Assembly: GCA_038238185.1 (NCBI GenBank)
Contig: JBBRXY010000002.1
Location: 1-64,000, forward strand
Source of the DNA: DATAQC01 sp038238185
GTDB taxonomy: Bacteria; Actinomycetota; Acidimicrobiia; Acidimicrobiales; AC-14
Reading direction: 5' to 3'
DNA length: 64,000 nt
This document shows positions 1 through 6,672 of the stretch, piece by piece. The translations under genes were made by a program, and so were the position numbers. The notes below the pieces were generated by a model that was given only the letters and a program-made list of their open reading frames with translations, did no database searches and was not told the DNA's origin. Each line of letters begins with the position of its first letter. Position 1 is the first letter of the stretch.

Positions 1-687
1 GTGATCGGGATTGTCGGTCGGCCACGGCGCGCCAAAGCAAGCTCCTTCTGTCGGGGTTCTACCTGACAGAACGCGCCTTCGCCGCAGAAGTTCCCGATCA
101 GCCAATATTTCGCGGCTGAACTGGCTTACAGGACACTAGGCGACGCACCAGGAAACCCCCGATTTTGGTGGCTCAGCGGTCCGTCCGCCGCGCTCATGCC
201 GCTCGTTTAGAGCAGAACTATTAGTTGATGTCCACGCTCTTTGCCCCGGCTAACCGCACGATGCATAACCCGGGCCCCGCTTGCAATCGGGCTCAATCGA
301 CCCGAATTCTGGAGATCTTCCTCCTCGGCAGGCGTATTGTCAAGACGTCTCGGATCGGGGTTCGACACTCACTGTTTCTGCACTACATGTTTCGGCCCAA
401 TAGCCGAACTACGAGCACCTGCGCCCGCAGATGAAGCGGAGCAGTAAACTGCTTCCAACTTGGGGCCCTCAGGCAGTTGGTTATAGAGGCGGCTCCGGTG
501 GTCAGATTGGCCAGGAGCAGCTGGGCGGGCTCCGAACGGGGCATGGGTCATACGAATCGCCGACGGTGCCCATCGACTCACCCGGTCGGGATCGCCGCCC
601 GGGTCGGACTCGACACCTTCGCGGGGCATCCGGCAGGTCCGGTGGGTCATTGAGGGAGCGCAACCCCCTCTGAACTGGTCATTTCTG
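1..687. other. Stretch without a recognisable gene
   Basis: I read all frames here and found only short frames with no recognisable motif and no convincing ribosome binding site. It lies outside the left att-like repeat of the adjacent element. It would therefore be the chromosomal sequence that originally followed the tRNA-Val gene, or the debris of further insertions. Confidence 0.5.
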
Positions 688-734
688 GTGGGCGATGAGG
701 GTCTTGATCCCCCGACCTCTGCCGTGTGAAGGCA
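688..734. repeat. Left att-like direct repeat (47 bp)
   Basis: Identical over 47 bp to 2671-2717. The match covers the anticodon arm to the 3' end of the tRNA-Val gene and stops abruptly on both sides. The sequence to the right (aattcagg) differs from the tRNA 5' half, so this copy is a tRNA fragment and not a gene. Confidence 0.85.
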
Positions 735-838
735 ATTCAGGGGTGTGGGCTGACCTGGAGGAATCTGTAAAACCGCTGTTCAGAGGCCCTTTCGACCTAC
801 TCGCAGGTGCGTGCTGTTGCGCCCTTTTGCGCCCCGCT

Positions 839-858
839 TGTGGTGCAGATGTGGTGCA
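839..858. repeat. Inner 20-bp direct repeat, left copy
   Basis: Exact match to 2594-2613 (tgtggtgcagatgtggtgca), itself built from two TGTGGTGCA units. One copy lies inside each att-like repeat in the same orientation. Arm-type integrase or excisionase binding sites are a plausible role; this is inference. Confidence 0.6.
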
Positions 859-949
859 GCGTCGCCAACCAGGCCGCGCTTCGGGGGCTTCACCGCAACC
901 CGTCGACCCGCGAAACGCAATGAGGCTCTGAGGCTCGGCGGCGCGAGCG

Positions 950-1330
950 TCACGACGCCTTGGCGATCTGCGCGACCCGTTGAAACGAGAGCCCGAGGAG
1001 CTCACCGATGTCGCGATAGCTGATGCCCGCCTCGGTCAGTACGCGGACCGCCCCGTCTCGTAGGCGTTGGTCCTCCGCAACGTGGGCGATCGCCGCATGG
1101 GCCTGCTTGACCACGCTCGCCAGGTCCCCGAGCCGCACGTCCCACTCGATGTCGAAGCTGTTCGGCTCTACATCGAACCACAGGCCGACCATCTCCACGG
1201 CGTGGCGCTTCGCCTCGACGAGCGACCGTCCGAAGGTATGCGCGCCCTCCTCGCCCGTCAGGTTGGCCAACCAGTAGCGGCTGTCCTCCGGATCACGCCG
1301 CACGACAACCTCGTACTGAGGGATGCTCAT
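950..1330 (-). CDS. hicB: HicB-family antitoxin
   Basis: Predicted antitoxin of 126 residues that would neutralise HicA and autoregulate the operon. The N-terminal half has the partly degraded RNase-H-like HicB fold (about residues 1-75; QYEVVVRRDPEDSRYWLANL, then a GR-S-EA stretch). The C-terminal part ends in a helix-turn-helix (GISYRDIGELLGLSFQRVAQ), so it likely binds DNA. I start at the ATG at 1330-1328 because it overlaps the stop of hicA in an ATGA joint; a longer in-frame extension upstream lies inside hicA. It is one of two intact genes inside a decayed tRNA-bounded element, which fits retention through addiction. HicB is the best fit, but HicB proteins are variable. Confidence 0.8.
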   Translation of the reverse strand: MSIPQYEVVVRRDPEDSRYWLANLTGEEGAHTFGRSLVEAKRHAVEMVGLWFDVEPNSFDIEWDVRLGDLASVVKQAHAAIAHVAEDQRLRDGAVRVLTEAGISYRDIGELLGLSFQRVAQIAKAS

Positions 1331-1530
1331 TTCCACCACTCCTTCCCTAAACACGGCGCCAGCGACGACCGGATGTCGGCCCAGGTACCGGGAGCCAGGT
1401 CCCGGTTGTGGGCCGGTATGACGGCCCGGCAGTCTCCACACTGGACCATCACGTGCGATCCTCGTTGGCGAACGACCACGCACCCGAACCGACGACTGGT
1501 CAGCAATCGAAGCAACGCTCGACTCGTCAC
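1327..1530 (-). CDS. hicA: HicA-family mRNA interferase toxin
   Basis: Toxin of 67 residues with a small dsRBD-like fold, expected to cleave mRNA when HicB is lost. Family features visible are the start TSRALLRLL, a basic strand, the catalytic histidine in RQRGSHVMV (about residue 26), and a closing RDLAPGTWADIRSSL helix. The start codon is GTG (1530-1528); no better in-frame start is present. It is translated ahead of hicB with a 4-bp overlap, the common toxin-first order of hicAB. The tail CLGKEWWK is slightly longer than usual. Confidence is high because toxin, antitoxin and overlap agree. Confidence 0.85.
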   Translation of the reverse strand: MTSRALLRLLTSRRFGCVVVRQRGSHVMVQCGDCRAVIPAHNRDLAPGTWADIRSSLAPCLGKEWWK

Positions 1531-2007
1531 CCGTCTACCATACTAGACGGAAGGCAGAATCGGATCCGGTTCGCCGAAGCGGGTCCGGCCCGCTCGGCTG
1601 CACTACTGAACTCGTCCCCGGCTCGGTCGGGCGGAGCCGGTCGGCGGTCGCCACCGGGCTGTCGTCCGGCGCCGTATGGGTAAGACGGGACGCGATCCTG
1701 CCCGTACGACATGCCGGTGGGTCGGCGACCTCAGGCGTTGGGAGTCGACGCGCCAAACTGGACCGCGTACCCGCCGAGAGCGACGACCATGCCGCCGCAG
1801 GCTTGACGAATGTTGCAGGGGCGCAAGGGTGCCGTGGCGGTCGAGAACGTTGCATCGGAGTTGCAATATGGCGCCGGGGCGCCGGGGAAATGTTGCACCT
1901 GCCGTTTGGGGTAAGCAGCGGAGGCGCCTGTTCCAGCGCCGCCCGCGAGGCCAGAGAAAGACTGGATGCAACGTTGTCGTCAACACCGGCGTCAACATCG
2001 AGCCTAG
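1531..2007. other. Gap between hicA and the integrase relic
   Basis: No protein family is recognisable on either strand. Integrase homology does not extend leftwards past a stop at 2005-2007, so the integrase N-terminal and core-binding domains have been lost or scrambled here. The interval contains five GTTGCA/TGCAAC hexamers (1812-1972), listed separately. Confidence 0.5.
1812..1972. repeat. Cluster of GTTGCA / TGCAAC hexamers
   Basis: GTTGCA occurs at 1812-1817, 1849-1854, 1860-1865 and 1892-1897, and its complement TGCAAC at 1967-1972. Five copies in 161 bp is far more than chance in GC-rich DNA. Possible roles are arm-type recombination sites, iterons of a lost replicon, or operators. 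No function is shown by the sequence. Confidence 0.4.
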
Positions 2008-2589
2008 CCTCGGTACCGGGCCTTCGTCCTCCTCAAGAGCTACGGGGGGCTCCGACTCTCGGAGATGGCCGGGCTTGGTCGAGGCCGGCTCGACACCCTG
2101 CGGAGCAGCGTGCGTGTCGCCGAGCAGGCCGTCGAGGTTCGTAGCCACATGCACTTCGGGCCCCCGAAGACCCGAGCGGGCAAGCGGACCGTGTCGCTCT
2201 CCCGACAGGTGACGGACGAGCTCGTCTAGCACCTCGGGCGGTACGCAGAGCCGGGAGACGACGGCCTCGTCTTCCCCGGGCCCGCCGGCGGGGCGCTGCG
2301 GGCGAACTCGTGGCGTCAGCGGTTCTGGAGGCCGGCGGTAGAAACGGCTGGGCTGGCGCCCCTCCGCCCACATGATCTCCGCCACACAGCTGTAAGCCTC
2401 TGGGCCGCCGCCGGCGCCACCCCGAACGAGGTCGCGGCCAGGGCGGGGCACACATCGGTCGCAGTCGTCCTCGACCGGTACCGGCACCTGTTCCCCGCCG
2501 AAGTCGAGCGCACGACGGGCCGGCTGGAGGCCATGTTCTCGCCCCTCGTGGCGGTCGCCGACGCCGACATCGTCGACCTTCGGCCCTAG
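2008..2589 (+). pseudogene. Tyrosine recombinase (phage integrase), broken
   Basis: Catalytic domain of a tyrosine site-specific recombinase. In one frame one reads the Arg I box (YGGLRLSEMAGL), the beta-hairpin Lys region (PPKTRAGKRTVSL), the H-x-x-R box (HDLRHTA), the second His (RAGHTSVAV) and the nucleophile Tyr (VLDRYRHL). A TAG at 2227-2229 interrupts the frame between the Lys and H-x-x-R boxes. Homology begins only at 2008, directly after another stop at 2005, so the N-terminal DNA-binding part is missing. The gene reads towards the right att-like repeat and ends 82 bp before it, the normal place for the integrase of a tRNA-integrated element. All catalytic residues survive, so decay may be fairly recent. 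Confidence 0.85.
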
Positions 2590-2593
2590 CTCA

Positions 2594-2613
2594 TGTGGTG
2601 CAGATGTGGTGCA
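2594..2613. repeat. Inner 20-bp direct repeat, right copy
   Basis: Exact copy of 839-858. It starts four bases after the integrase stop codon and lies between the integrase and the right att-like repeat. Confidence 0.6.
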
Positions 2614-2670
2614 TCGCCGATCCGAAGCAACAAGAGAGAGACTGCACCCCCTCTGACCAGCATGTTTGTA

Positions 2671-2717
2671 GTGGGCGATGAGGGTCTTGATCCCCCGACC
2701 TCTGCCGTGTGAAGGCA
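2671..2717. repeat. Right att-like direct repeat (47 bp)
   Basis: Identical to 688-734. It forms the 3' part of the complete tRNA-Val gene. Identity ends at 2717, inside the anticodon stem, where the tRNA-specific 5' half begins. Confidence 0.85.
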
Positions 2718-2743
2718 GCGCTCTTCCGCTGAGCTAATCGCCC
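2672..2743 (-). tRNA. tRNA-Val (anticodon CAC)
   Basis: A cloverleaf folds on the minus strand: a 7-bp acceptor stem (GGGCGAT/ATCGCCC), D stem GCTC/GAGC, and anticodon stem CTGCC/GGCAG around loop TTCACAC, giving anticodon CAC for GUG codons. The discriminator is A and no CCA is encoded. The T stem GGGGG/CCCTC closes on the loop ATCAAGA, so position 54 is A in place of the near-universal T. The gene serves as the integration site of the neighbouring element, which supplies its present 3' half. Its 5' end overlaps the end of the upstream coding sequence by 10 bp. Confidence 0.9.
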
Positions 2744-3408
2744 GAGTCGGGGGCCCACGCTAGTGCAGGCTCGGGAGCCGGCCGGGTACGACCGCGGGGG
2801 GCCCGGGGGCTCGCCGCCGGGCACGCCTCGCCCATCACGAAACGAGCGCTGGACACGATCACCCCGGCATGGCCGCCGGTCGTCCAGGCCAGCGGGTCGT
2901 CGGCCTCCGTGGCCACCTCAACCCGGGCCAGCCGGGCTCGTCCCCGCAGGCGGGCCGTGGCCGACAACGGTCCGTCGGAGCCGACCTGAATCGAGCGGAA
3001 GGGCACCAGCGCCGGGAGGTGTGGGCCGACCGGCGTGGCCCGCAACGTGAGGCCCCGCTCGGCCCACACCAGGGTCCGGGCATCGCCGTCGGTCGACCAG
3101 TCGAGGGTCCCCAGCGCCTTGGGCATGCCCCAGTTGACCCGGCCGCCGCGCCGGGCCTCGACCGTGCTGACCACCATGGTCGTGACGCACATGCCGATCC
3201 GGCCACCGGTGCGGGCCGGCTCGCAGACGGCGATCTCCAGATAGGGCCCCACCGGTGACTGGTCGTATCGGGCACCGAGGATGAGGCGGGGGCCGGGGAC
3301 AGCGTGCAGGCCGGTGGGCAACAGCGCAGCCAGACCCGGCCGGATGACACCGACCAGGCACTCTCCGGACAGAGCCCAGGGTCCCGAAGGTGTGTTCACG
3401 TCCTCCAC
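2734..3408 (-). CDS. Acetoacetate decarboxylase-like protein
   Basis: Protein of 224 residues in the acetoacetate decarboxylase (ADC) superfamily. The central part shows the family pattern: a hydrophobic substrate-cup strand (GPRLILGARYDQSPVGPYLE), a conserved V-S-V-E-A-R strand, and WGMPKALG, where the Lys aligns with the Schiff-base lysine of ADC (FPKKLG in the clostridial enzyme). The second lysine is Ala here, so the tuned pKa of true ADC may be absent. Other decarboxylase, aldolase-type or non-catalytic roles are possible. The GTG at 3408-3406 is the first good start. The stop (TAG, 2736-2734) lies within the first ten bases of the downstream tRNA-Val. The C-terminal 25 residues are Pro/Arg-rich. 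Confidence 0.65.
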   Translation of the reverse strand: MEDVNTPSGPWALSGECLVGVIRPGLAALLPTGLHAVPGPRLILGARYDQSPVGPYLEIAVCEPARTGGRIGMCVTTMVVSTVEARRGGRVNWGMPKALGTLDWSTDGDARTLVWAERGLTLRATPVGPHLPALVPFRSIQVGSDGPLSATARLRGRARLARVEVATEADDPLAWTTGGHAGVIVSSARFVMGEACPAASPRAPRGRTRPAPEPALAWAPDSGD

Positions 3409-3488
3409 GCTACGACACCGCCGGTGGCTTGATCGGCCGCGTTATCAGACCCGGTGGACCGAGACAGGCCGCCCGCGTGGTTCAATCG

Positions 3489-4520
3489 ATGACCATGCGC
3501 ATTGCCATCGTCGCCCCTCCCTGGGGCCCCATCCCGCCCGACCGGTACGGCGGAATCGAACAAGCCGTCGACGGCCTCGCCCGCGGGCTGCAGGCCGGCG
3601 GTCACGAGATCCTCCTCTACGCCACCGGGGATTCCACCTGCCCGGTACCCCGGAAGTGGCTCCTGGAGCACGCCGAGGGCGACCGGATGGGGTTCACGGT
3701 GCCCGAGTTGCGCCACGTGATGGCCGCCTACGACATCATCGGTGAGTCCGACATCGACATCGTCCACGACCACACCGTTCTCGGGCCCGTCTATGCCGAG
3801 GGCTACACCGACCTTCCCGTGGTCACCACCGTCCACGGCCCGTTCAACGACGAGCTCATCGACCTCTACGGCCGCGTGGCCCACCGGGTGCCGCTGATCG
3901 GAATCTCCCACGCCCAGGTTCAGGTCGCCCCCCAGGTGGCCATCGCCAGGGTGATCCACCACGGCGTCGACGCCGACTCCTTCCCCGTCGGCGACGGTGG
4001 CGACTACTGCCTGTTCCTCGGCCGCATGGGGGCCGACAAGGGGCCTCACCGCGCCATTGCCGCGGCCCGCAAAGCGGGCATGCCGATCAAGCTGGCCGGC
4101 AAGCTGCGCGAGCCCTGGGAGCACCGTTTCTTCGACGCCGAGATCGCCCCCCTGCTGGGCGACGACGTCGAGTACATGGGTGAGGTGTCCCAGGCCGAGA
4201 AGGTCAAGCTCCTGGGCGGAGCCCGCGCCACCCTCTTCCCGATCCGCTGGAACGAGCCGTTCGGCCTGGTCATGATCGAGTCGATGGCCTGCGGTACGCC
4301 GGTCCTGGCCTTCCGCGAGGGCGCCGCTCCCGAGGTCGTGGTCGACGGGAGTACCGGCTATCTCTGTACCGACGAGACGGACATGGCCGAGAAGTTGCAG
4401 GGCATCGGCGCCATCAGCCGATCCGACTGCCGGGCCGCCGTCGAGGGCTACTTCTCCCGGGAACGCATGGTGGCCGAACATGTGGAGTTCTACGAGGAGA
4501 TCCTGGCGACGCGGAGCTGA
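3489..4520 (+). CDS. GT4-type glycosyltransferase
   Basis: GT-B fold retaining glycosyltransferase of 343 residues, probably acting on a cell-envelope or storage glycan; donor and acceptor cannot be told. The N-terminal half carries the Gly-rich acceptor-side loop (APPWGPIPPDRYGGIEQ) and VHDHT. The C-terminal half carries FLGRMGADKGPH and the E-x7-E region (EPFGLVMIESMACGTPV) that holds the nucleotide sugar. I start at the ATG at 3489 (MTMRIAIV) because homology begins there; the upstream in-frame extension lies in the spacer. The gene is divergent from the ADC-like gene and convergent with mscS. Confidence 0.85.
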   Translation: MTMRIAIVAPPWGPIPPDRYGGIEQAVDGLARGLQAGGHEILLYATGDSTCPVPRKWLLEHAEGDRMGFTVPELRHVMAAYDIIGESDIDIVHDHTVLGPVYAEGYTDLPVVTTVHGPFNDELIDLYGRVAHRVPLIGISHAQVQVAPQVAIARVIHHGVDADSFPVGDGGDYCLFLGRMGADKGPHRAIAAARKAGMPIKLAGKLREPWEHRFFDAEIAPLLGDDVEYMGEVSQAEKVKLLGGARATLFPIRWNEPFGLVMIESMACGTPVLAFREGAAPEVVVDGSTGYLCTDETDMAEKLQGIGAISRSDCRAAVEGYFSRERMVAEHVEFYEEILATRS

Positions 4521-4542
4521 ATCCACCATTGAAGCGGACCTG

Positions 4543-5406
4543 TCAGGGCCCTTCGGGCACCGGGACGACGCCGTCGGTGCGCAAGCGGGCGAGGATGCGG
4601 GCCCGCAGCTCCCGGGCCACCTTGGCCCGTTCGCCGGGATCGGTCTTCACCGCCACCCGCACGGTGGTGCCGTCGACGCCCATCGCCTCCACGCCGAGCA
4701 CCTCCGGGGGCTCCAGCACCGATGCCGTCCATTCATCCTCAGTACCGAGGTCGTCGAGCTCCCGACCGATGGCCGCGCAGGCCGCCGCCACGTCGGCGCC
4801 CGGCGGAACCAGCACGTCGACGATGGCCCTTGACCACTCCTTGTGGGAGTTACCCACCTTGCGGATCTCGCCGTTGGGGATGAACCACACCGTGCCGTCC
4901 GTCCCCCGCATCCTGGTGACCCGGAGGTTGACCTCCTCGACGGTGGCCGTGGTGTCGCCGATGGTGATGACGTCGCCCACGCCGTACTGATCCTCGGCCA
5001 GGATGAAGAACCCCGAGAGGAAGTCCTTGACCAGGCTCTGGGCACCGAAGCCCAGCGCCACCCCGACGATGCTCGCTCCCGCCAGCAGGGGCCCGAGATT
5101 GATGCCGAACTTGTCGAGGACGAGGAGTACGGCGATCGACCACACCACGACCCGGACCAGGCTGGCGGCGACCCCGCCGAGGGTGCCGGCCCGGCCGGCG
5201 CTGCGGGCGGCCGCCCCTGGCAGGGTCGACCGTGCCACCAGCGATTCCACCGACCGGCGCGCCGTCCGGGACCCGAGCTGGGTGGCCACGAACGCCCCCA
5301 CCACCACGACCAGGATCCCCAGGGCCAGCCAGCCGGTAAAGGCGGCGGCGTCCGCATACCGACCCTGTTGCAGGAGCTCGTACAGCGATTCACCGATGGC
5401 CAGCAC
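4543..5406 (-). CDS. MscS-family mechanosensitive channel
   Basis: Small-conductance mechanosensitive channel of 287 residues that would release solutes on hypo-osmotic shock. Three membrane segments lie at about residues 20-45, 78-100 and 105-135. The pore-lining TM3 has the Gly/Ala-rich packing pattern (GASIVGVALGFGAQSLVKDF), followed by the beta domain (GDVITIGDTTATVEEVNLR, then FIPNGEI) and the alpha/beta C-terminal domain. The size matches E. coli MscS. The start is the GTG at 5406. A spacer of about 50 bp separates it from the membrane gene upstream on the same strand. Confidence 0.9.
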   Translation of the reverse strand: MLAIGESLYELLQQGRYADAAAFTGWLALGILVVVVGAFVATQLGSRTARRSVESLVARSTLPGAAARSAGRAGTLGGVAASLVRVVVWSIAVLLVLDKFGINLGPLLAGASIVGVALGFGAQSLVKDFLSGFFILAEDQYGVGDVITIGDTTATVEEVNLRVTRMRGTDGTVWFIPNGEIRKVGNSHKEWSRAIVDVLVPPGADVAAACAAIGRELDDLGTEDEWTASVLEPPEVLGVEAMGVDGTTVRVAVKTDPGERAKVARELRARILARLRTDGVVPVPEGP

Positions 5407-5455
5407 GCCGCTAGCCTCGCATCAGGTGGGGACTAAGCCTCGCATCAGGCGGGAC

Positions 5456-6286
5456 TCAGCCTCGCGCCATCCGGCGCATCACCACCTGGAAGGCGACCAG
5501 GCCGGCGATCGTGAACACCAACAGGGCGGCGTAGGCGGGCGCCTGGCCGTCGAATTCGTCGGCCGCCCGGATGGTGGCGATCAGCACCAGGACCAGCCCG
5601 ATCGTGGCCGTCTCGGTGGGGATCTCGAACGAGCTCCAGCGCCGGTCGGTGGCGAAGAGCAGCCAGGTCACCGACGGGAAGGCCACGAAGGCGGCGATCA
5701 CCCGCCCGGTCAGGGGGGTGATCAGCCACGGCCAGTGGGAGATGAACAGCGACGGCCTCACGAACAGGACCAGGGCGAACAGCAGCTGGCCGACCCCGAT
5801 GGCGGTGACCGCCACCCGGATCGGGTCGGGCACGGCCACGTCGCCCGGGCGCATGGTTCCCGGATCGGTCTTGCGGTTGTTGAACCACAGCCACGGGAGC
5901 AGCGGCGGGGTGACCACGTAGAGCAGCATCCAAACCCAGAACGAGACGTGGTCGTGGTTGAACTTGTCCCAGTGCAGCAGCGTGGCGCCCAGGAGAAGCG
6001 TGGTGAACACGGTCGTGCCCAGCAGGCCCTTCAGCACCTTGTGGCCCTGATCAGTGGTGGCCGCCCGGAAGAAGAACCAGGCGCCGGCCAGGTAGCCGCC
6101 CCCCATCATCATCGCCGTCATGGTCGGGTGGATCCACCAGGCCCACAGTTCGGTGGTCTTGGTCGGGAAGAAGTACAGAATGACGAACGCAGCGCAGAGG
6201 ACGGGCACGATCCCGACGGAGACCCACCGGGTAGGAGCCAGGACTCGGTCGTTGCGCTCGACGGCCTTTGCGCCTTCGGTGTTCAC
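5456..6286 (-). CDS. Multi-pass membrane protein, function unknown
   Basis: Protein of 276 residues with about eight hydrophobic segments and aromatic-rich loops. I do not recognise the family. A stretch near residue 45-60 is rich in Trp and Met (ELWAWWIHPTMTAMMMGGGY), and a short His-containing loop (HWDKFNHDHVS) lies near the middle. Conserved His in a membrane protein can mark metal or haem binding, but nothing proves that here. The start is the GTG at 6286-6284. It lies upstream of mscS on the same strand and may share its transcript. Confidence 0.65.
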   Translation of the reverse strand: MNTEGAKAVERNDRVLAPTRWVSVGIVPVLCAAFVILYFFPTKTTELWAWWIHPTMTAMMMGGGYLAGAWFFFRAATTDQGHKVLKGLLGTTVFTTLLLGATLLHWDKFNHDHVSFWVWMLLYVVTPPLLPWLWFNNRKTDPGTMRPGDVAVPDPIRVAVTAIGVGQLLFALVLFVRPSLFISHWPWLITPLTGRVIAAFVAFPSVTWLLFATDRRWSSFEIPTETATIGLVLVLIATIRAADEFDGQAPAYAALLVFTIAGLVAFQVVMRRMARG

Positions 6287-6672
6287 TCGCTCTCCCCGTC
6301 GCGACGCCCTCGCCCTGATGCTCGGGAACCCGGCGCCCTATCTGCTGCCCGGTGCTGAGATCGGCGCCGACCTGGTCGGCGCGCGTCGGGTCGTCGGCGC
6401 TGCGAGCCACGATCAGCACTGCCGCCGTGGCTCCCTCCGGCGACGGCGCGGTGACTCGTACCGTGATGGTGTGCGACGAGCCGGCGCCTCCGAGGGCGTC
6501 GCGTAGGTGACGCGAGCTTCGACGTGTGTGCACGTGAGTCCCCTCCCAACCCAGGACCGACCCCGCGATGCGGGAAAGATACCGGAGGCCGAACGCCAGA
6601 GAACGGCAGGTGACCGACGCGATACACGGCGGCGTTTCGTCCGGGTTCCCGCGGTAATGCCAGAGTAGAGAA
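6287..6672. other. Intergenic region between divergent genes
   Basis: This 386-bp gap separates the minus-strand membrane gene from the plus-strand lipid operon and must hold the promoters of both. Reading frames exist on the minus strand but I recognise no protein in them. AT-richer sequence just before the reductase start (gtaatgccagagtagagaaATG) probably holds the operon's ribosome binding region. Confidence 0.4.

Larger units (their letters stand above)
688..2717. mobile_element. Decayed tRNA-Val integrated element carrying hicAB
   Basis: A 47-bp sequence at 688-734 is repeated exactly at 2671-2717, where it forms the 3' part of an intact tRNA-Val(CAC) gene. This is the usual signature of an element integrated by a tyrosine recombinase into a tRNA 3' end, with the right repeat completing the tRNA. 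The 2 kb between the copies holds a toxin-antitoxin pair and a tyrosine integrase remnant next to the right end. A second, 20-bp exact direct repeat lies just inside both ends (839-858 and 2594-2613). The integrase has an in-frame stop and lacks its N-terminal domain, so the element should no longer move by itself. The boundaries are seen directly; the mechanism is inferred from how such elements behave. Confidence 0.75.

Noticed and set aside
688..734. Second tRNA-Val gene
   Set aside because: Only the 3' part is present; the acceptor 5' strand and D arm are missing.
1603..2487. Long open frame on the minus strand opposite the integrase remnant
   Set aside because: It is antisense to recognisable integrase motifs and has Arg/Pro-rich composition typical of shadow frames in GC-rich DNA.
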